Shown here: one piece after another, positions 6,170 to 6,674 of the stretch | How the letters are laid out: every line of letters begins with the position of its first letter | Numbering within the stretch: position 1 is the first letter of the stretch | Assembly: GCA_031263835.1 (NCBI GenBank) | Contig: JAISEZ010000084.1 | Span: 1-6,674, forward strand | Length of the DNA: 6,674 bases | Direction of reading: 5' to 3' | Source: Tannerella sp. | Lineage (GTDB): Bacteria > Bacteroidota > Bacteroidia > Bacteroidales > Tannerellaceae | Notes under the pieces: generated by a model | The model's input: only the letters and a program-made list of their open reading frames with translations | What the model was told of the DNA's origin: nothing | Database searches by the model: none | Made by a program: the position numbers and the translations under genes

Positions 6170-6674
6170 ATTCCTGACGGTGATCAGGTTCCGTTTCCGC
6201 AGTTCCTCCAGGCTGTTCTTCCAGTCGCCGCTGTTTCCCCAGATGTAGTAGGAGAAGTACATGACGGTTTTCTGGACGATGGGCGTCCAGGGCTGAAACT
6301 CAACGTAGGGGTGAGGCGCTTCCCCGTTGGTGGATAGATTCATCCACATGTGCAGAAAGAGGGGCTGTGCAACGGGAAAGGCGCCGATGAAGGCGATGTC
6401 TTCCTGCGTGTCCTGGCCGGCGTTCCAGCCTTCCGCCATGTTAATGACCTGTCCGTACATGACTTCGGGCCTCATGCGATATTCCTTCAGGCCGTCCACA
6501 GTCGGTACGGTAAACACGTCTTCGGCGCCGTGGCTCTTCCCCAGCGCCAGGATCGGCTGGGGGCCGATGACGTTGGCTTCGGGATTCCGGAACGTCAGCG
6601 CCCACCGGATTTCCAGCAGGGGCGTATTGCCGTATAGCGTGAAGATTTTCCTGAGCCGGTTGCCGTAGTAGTCG
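6164..6674 (-). CDS. C-terminal part of an unrecognised protein, 5' end outside window
   Basis: The reading frame is open from the TGA stop (6166-6164) to the right edge, about 170 residues. A GTG at 6517 is an internal Val codon and not the start: reading on upstream gives plausible protein such as RKFITLYGNTPLLEIRWALTF and PQPILALGKSHGAEDVF. Family not recognised. What is visible is a beta-rich pattern of alternating hydrophobic residues, many Trp/Tyr/Pro, and a C-terminal segment TVMYFSYYIWGNSGDW followed by SLEELRKRNLI, typical of the end of a secreted carbohydrate-active beta-sandwich domain. It weakly recalls the architecture of the 614-aa protein at the other end of the cluster, but no alignable motif is clear. 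G+C-rich (40 of 60 at 6361-6420), like that gene and unlike the adjacent GH13. Its last two residues (Asn-Asn) and stop come from the heptamer array. Presumably the upstream member of the same operon. Signal peptide and catalytic residues cannot be judged because the N-terminus is missing. Confidence 0.82.
   Translation of the reverse strand, partial: DYYGNRLRKIFTLYGNTPLLEIRWALTFRNPEANVIGPQPILALGKSHGAEDVFTVPTVDGLKEYRMRPEVMYGQVINMAEGWNAGQDTQEDIAFIGAFPVAQPLFLHMWMNLSTNGEAPHPYVEFQPWTPIVQKTVMYFSYYIWGNSGDWKNSLEELRKRNLITVRNN

Noticed and set aside
6164..6517. Stand-alone 117-aa gene starting at a GTG at 6517
   Set aside because: The frame continues upstream without a stop to the window edge and the upstream translation is protein-like, so the GTG is an internal Val codon of a larger gene.

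Overview
The window looks like a polysaccharide- or glycoside-degrading gene cluster from a member of the Bacteroidota. Four genes lie head to tail on the minus strand, so transcription runs from high to low coordinates. The assignment to Bacteroidota rests on the enzyme content (GH78 and GH13 secreted hydrolases), on A/T-rich start regions with no Shine-Dalgarno sequence before any of the three visible start codons, and on the short A/T-rich intergenic repeats. It is an inference: no rRNA, SusC/SusD pair or other taxonomic marker is present.

Layout in transcription order. (1) 6674-6164: the C-terminal part of an unrecognised protein whose start lies beyond the right edge. (2) 6102-4633: a secreted GH13 (alpha-amylase superfamily) enzyme that keeps the catalytic triad but lacks the usual conserved region I Asn-His. 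(3) 4577-1899: a secreted, full-length GH78 alpha-L-rhamnosidase with all expected catalytic residues. (4) 1888-44: a secreted 614-residue beta-rich protein that I do not recognise. The last 43 bases (43-1) hold no supportable gene. Spacers are 61, 55 and 10 bases. No factor-independent terminator or convincing promoter was found, so a single operon is the simplest reading.

The three complete proteins all carry type I signal peptides without a lipobox, so they are predicted to be periplasmic (or released) and to act on glycans brought across the outer membrane by a transporter encoded elsewhere. GH78 would remove alpha-L-rhamnose and GH13 would cut or transfer alpha-glucosyl units. Together they suggest a substrate with both rhamnose and alpha-glucose, with the two unknown proteins possibly acting on the same molecule.

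The most unusual feature is a pair of heptanucleotide arrays of the same type (consensus ATTAATT on the plus strand). One lies between genes 1 and 2 and the other between genes 3 and 4. Each supplies the stop codon of the gene before it, at the same position in the repeat unit, and they bracket the GH13-GH78 pair. That pair, GH13 especially, is less G+C-rich than the two outer genes, which raises the possibility that it is a module joined to its neighbours at these repeats.
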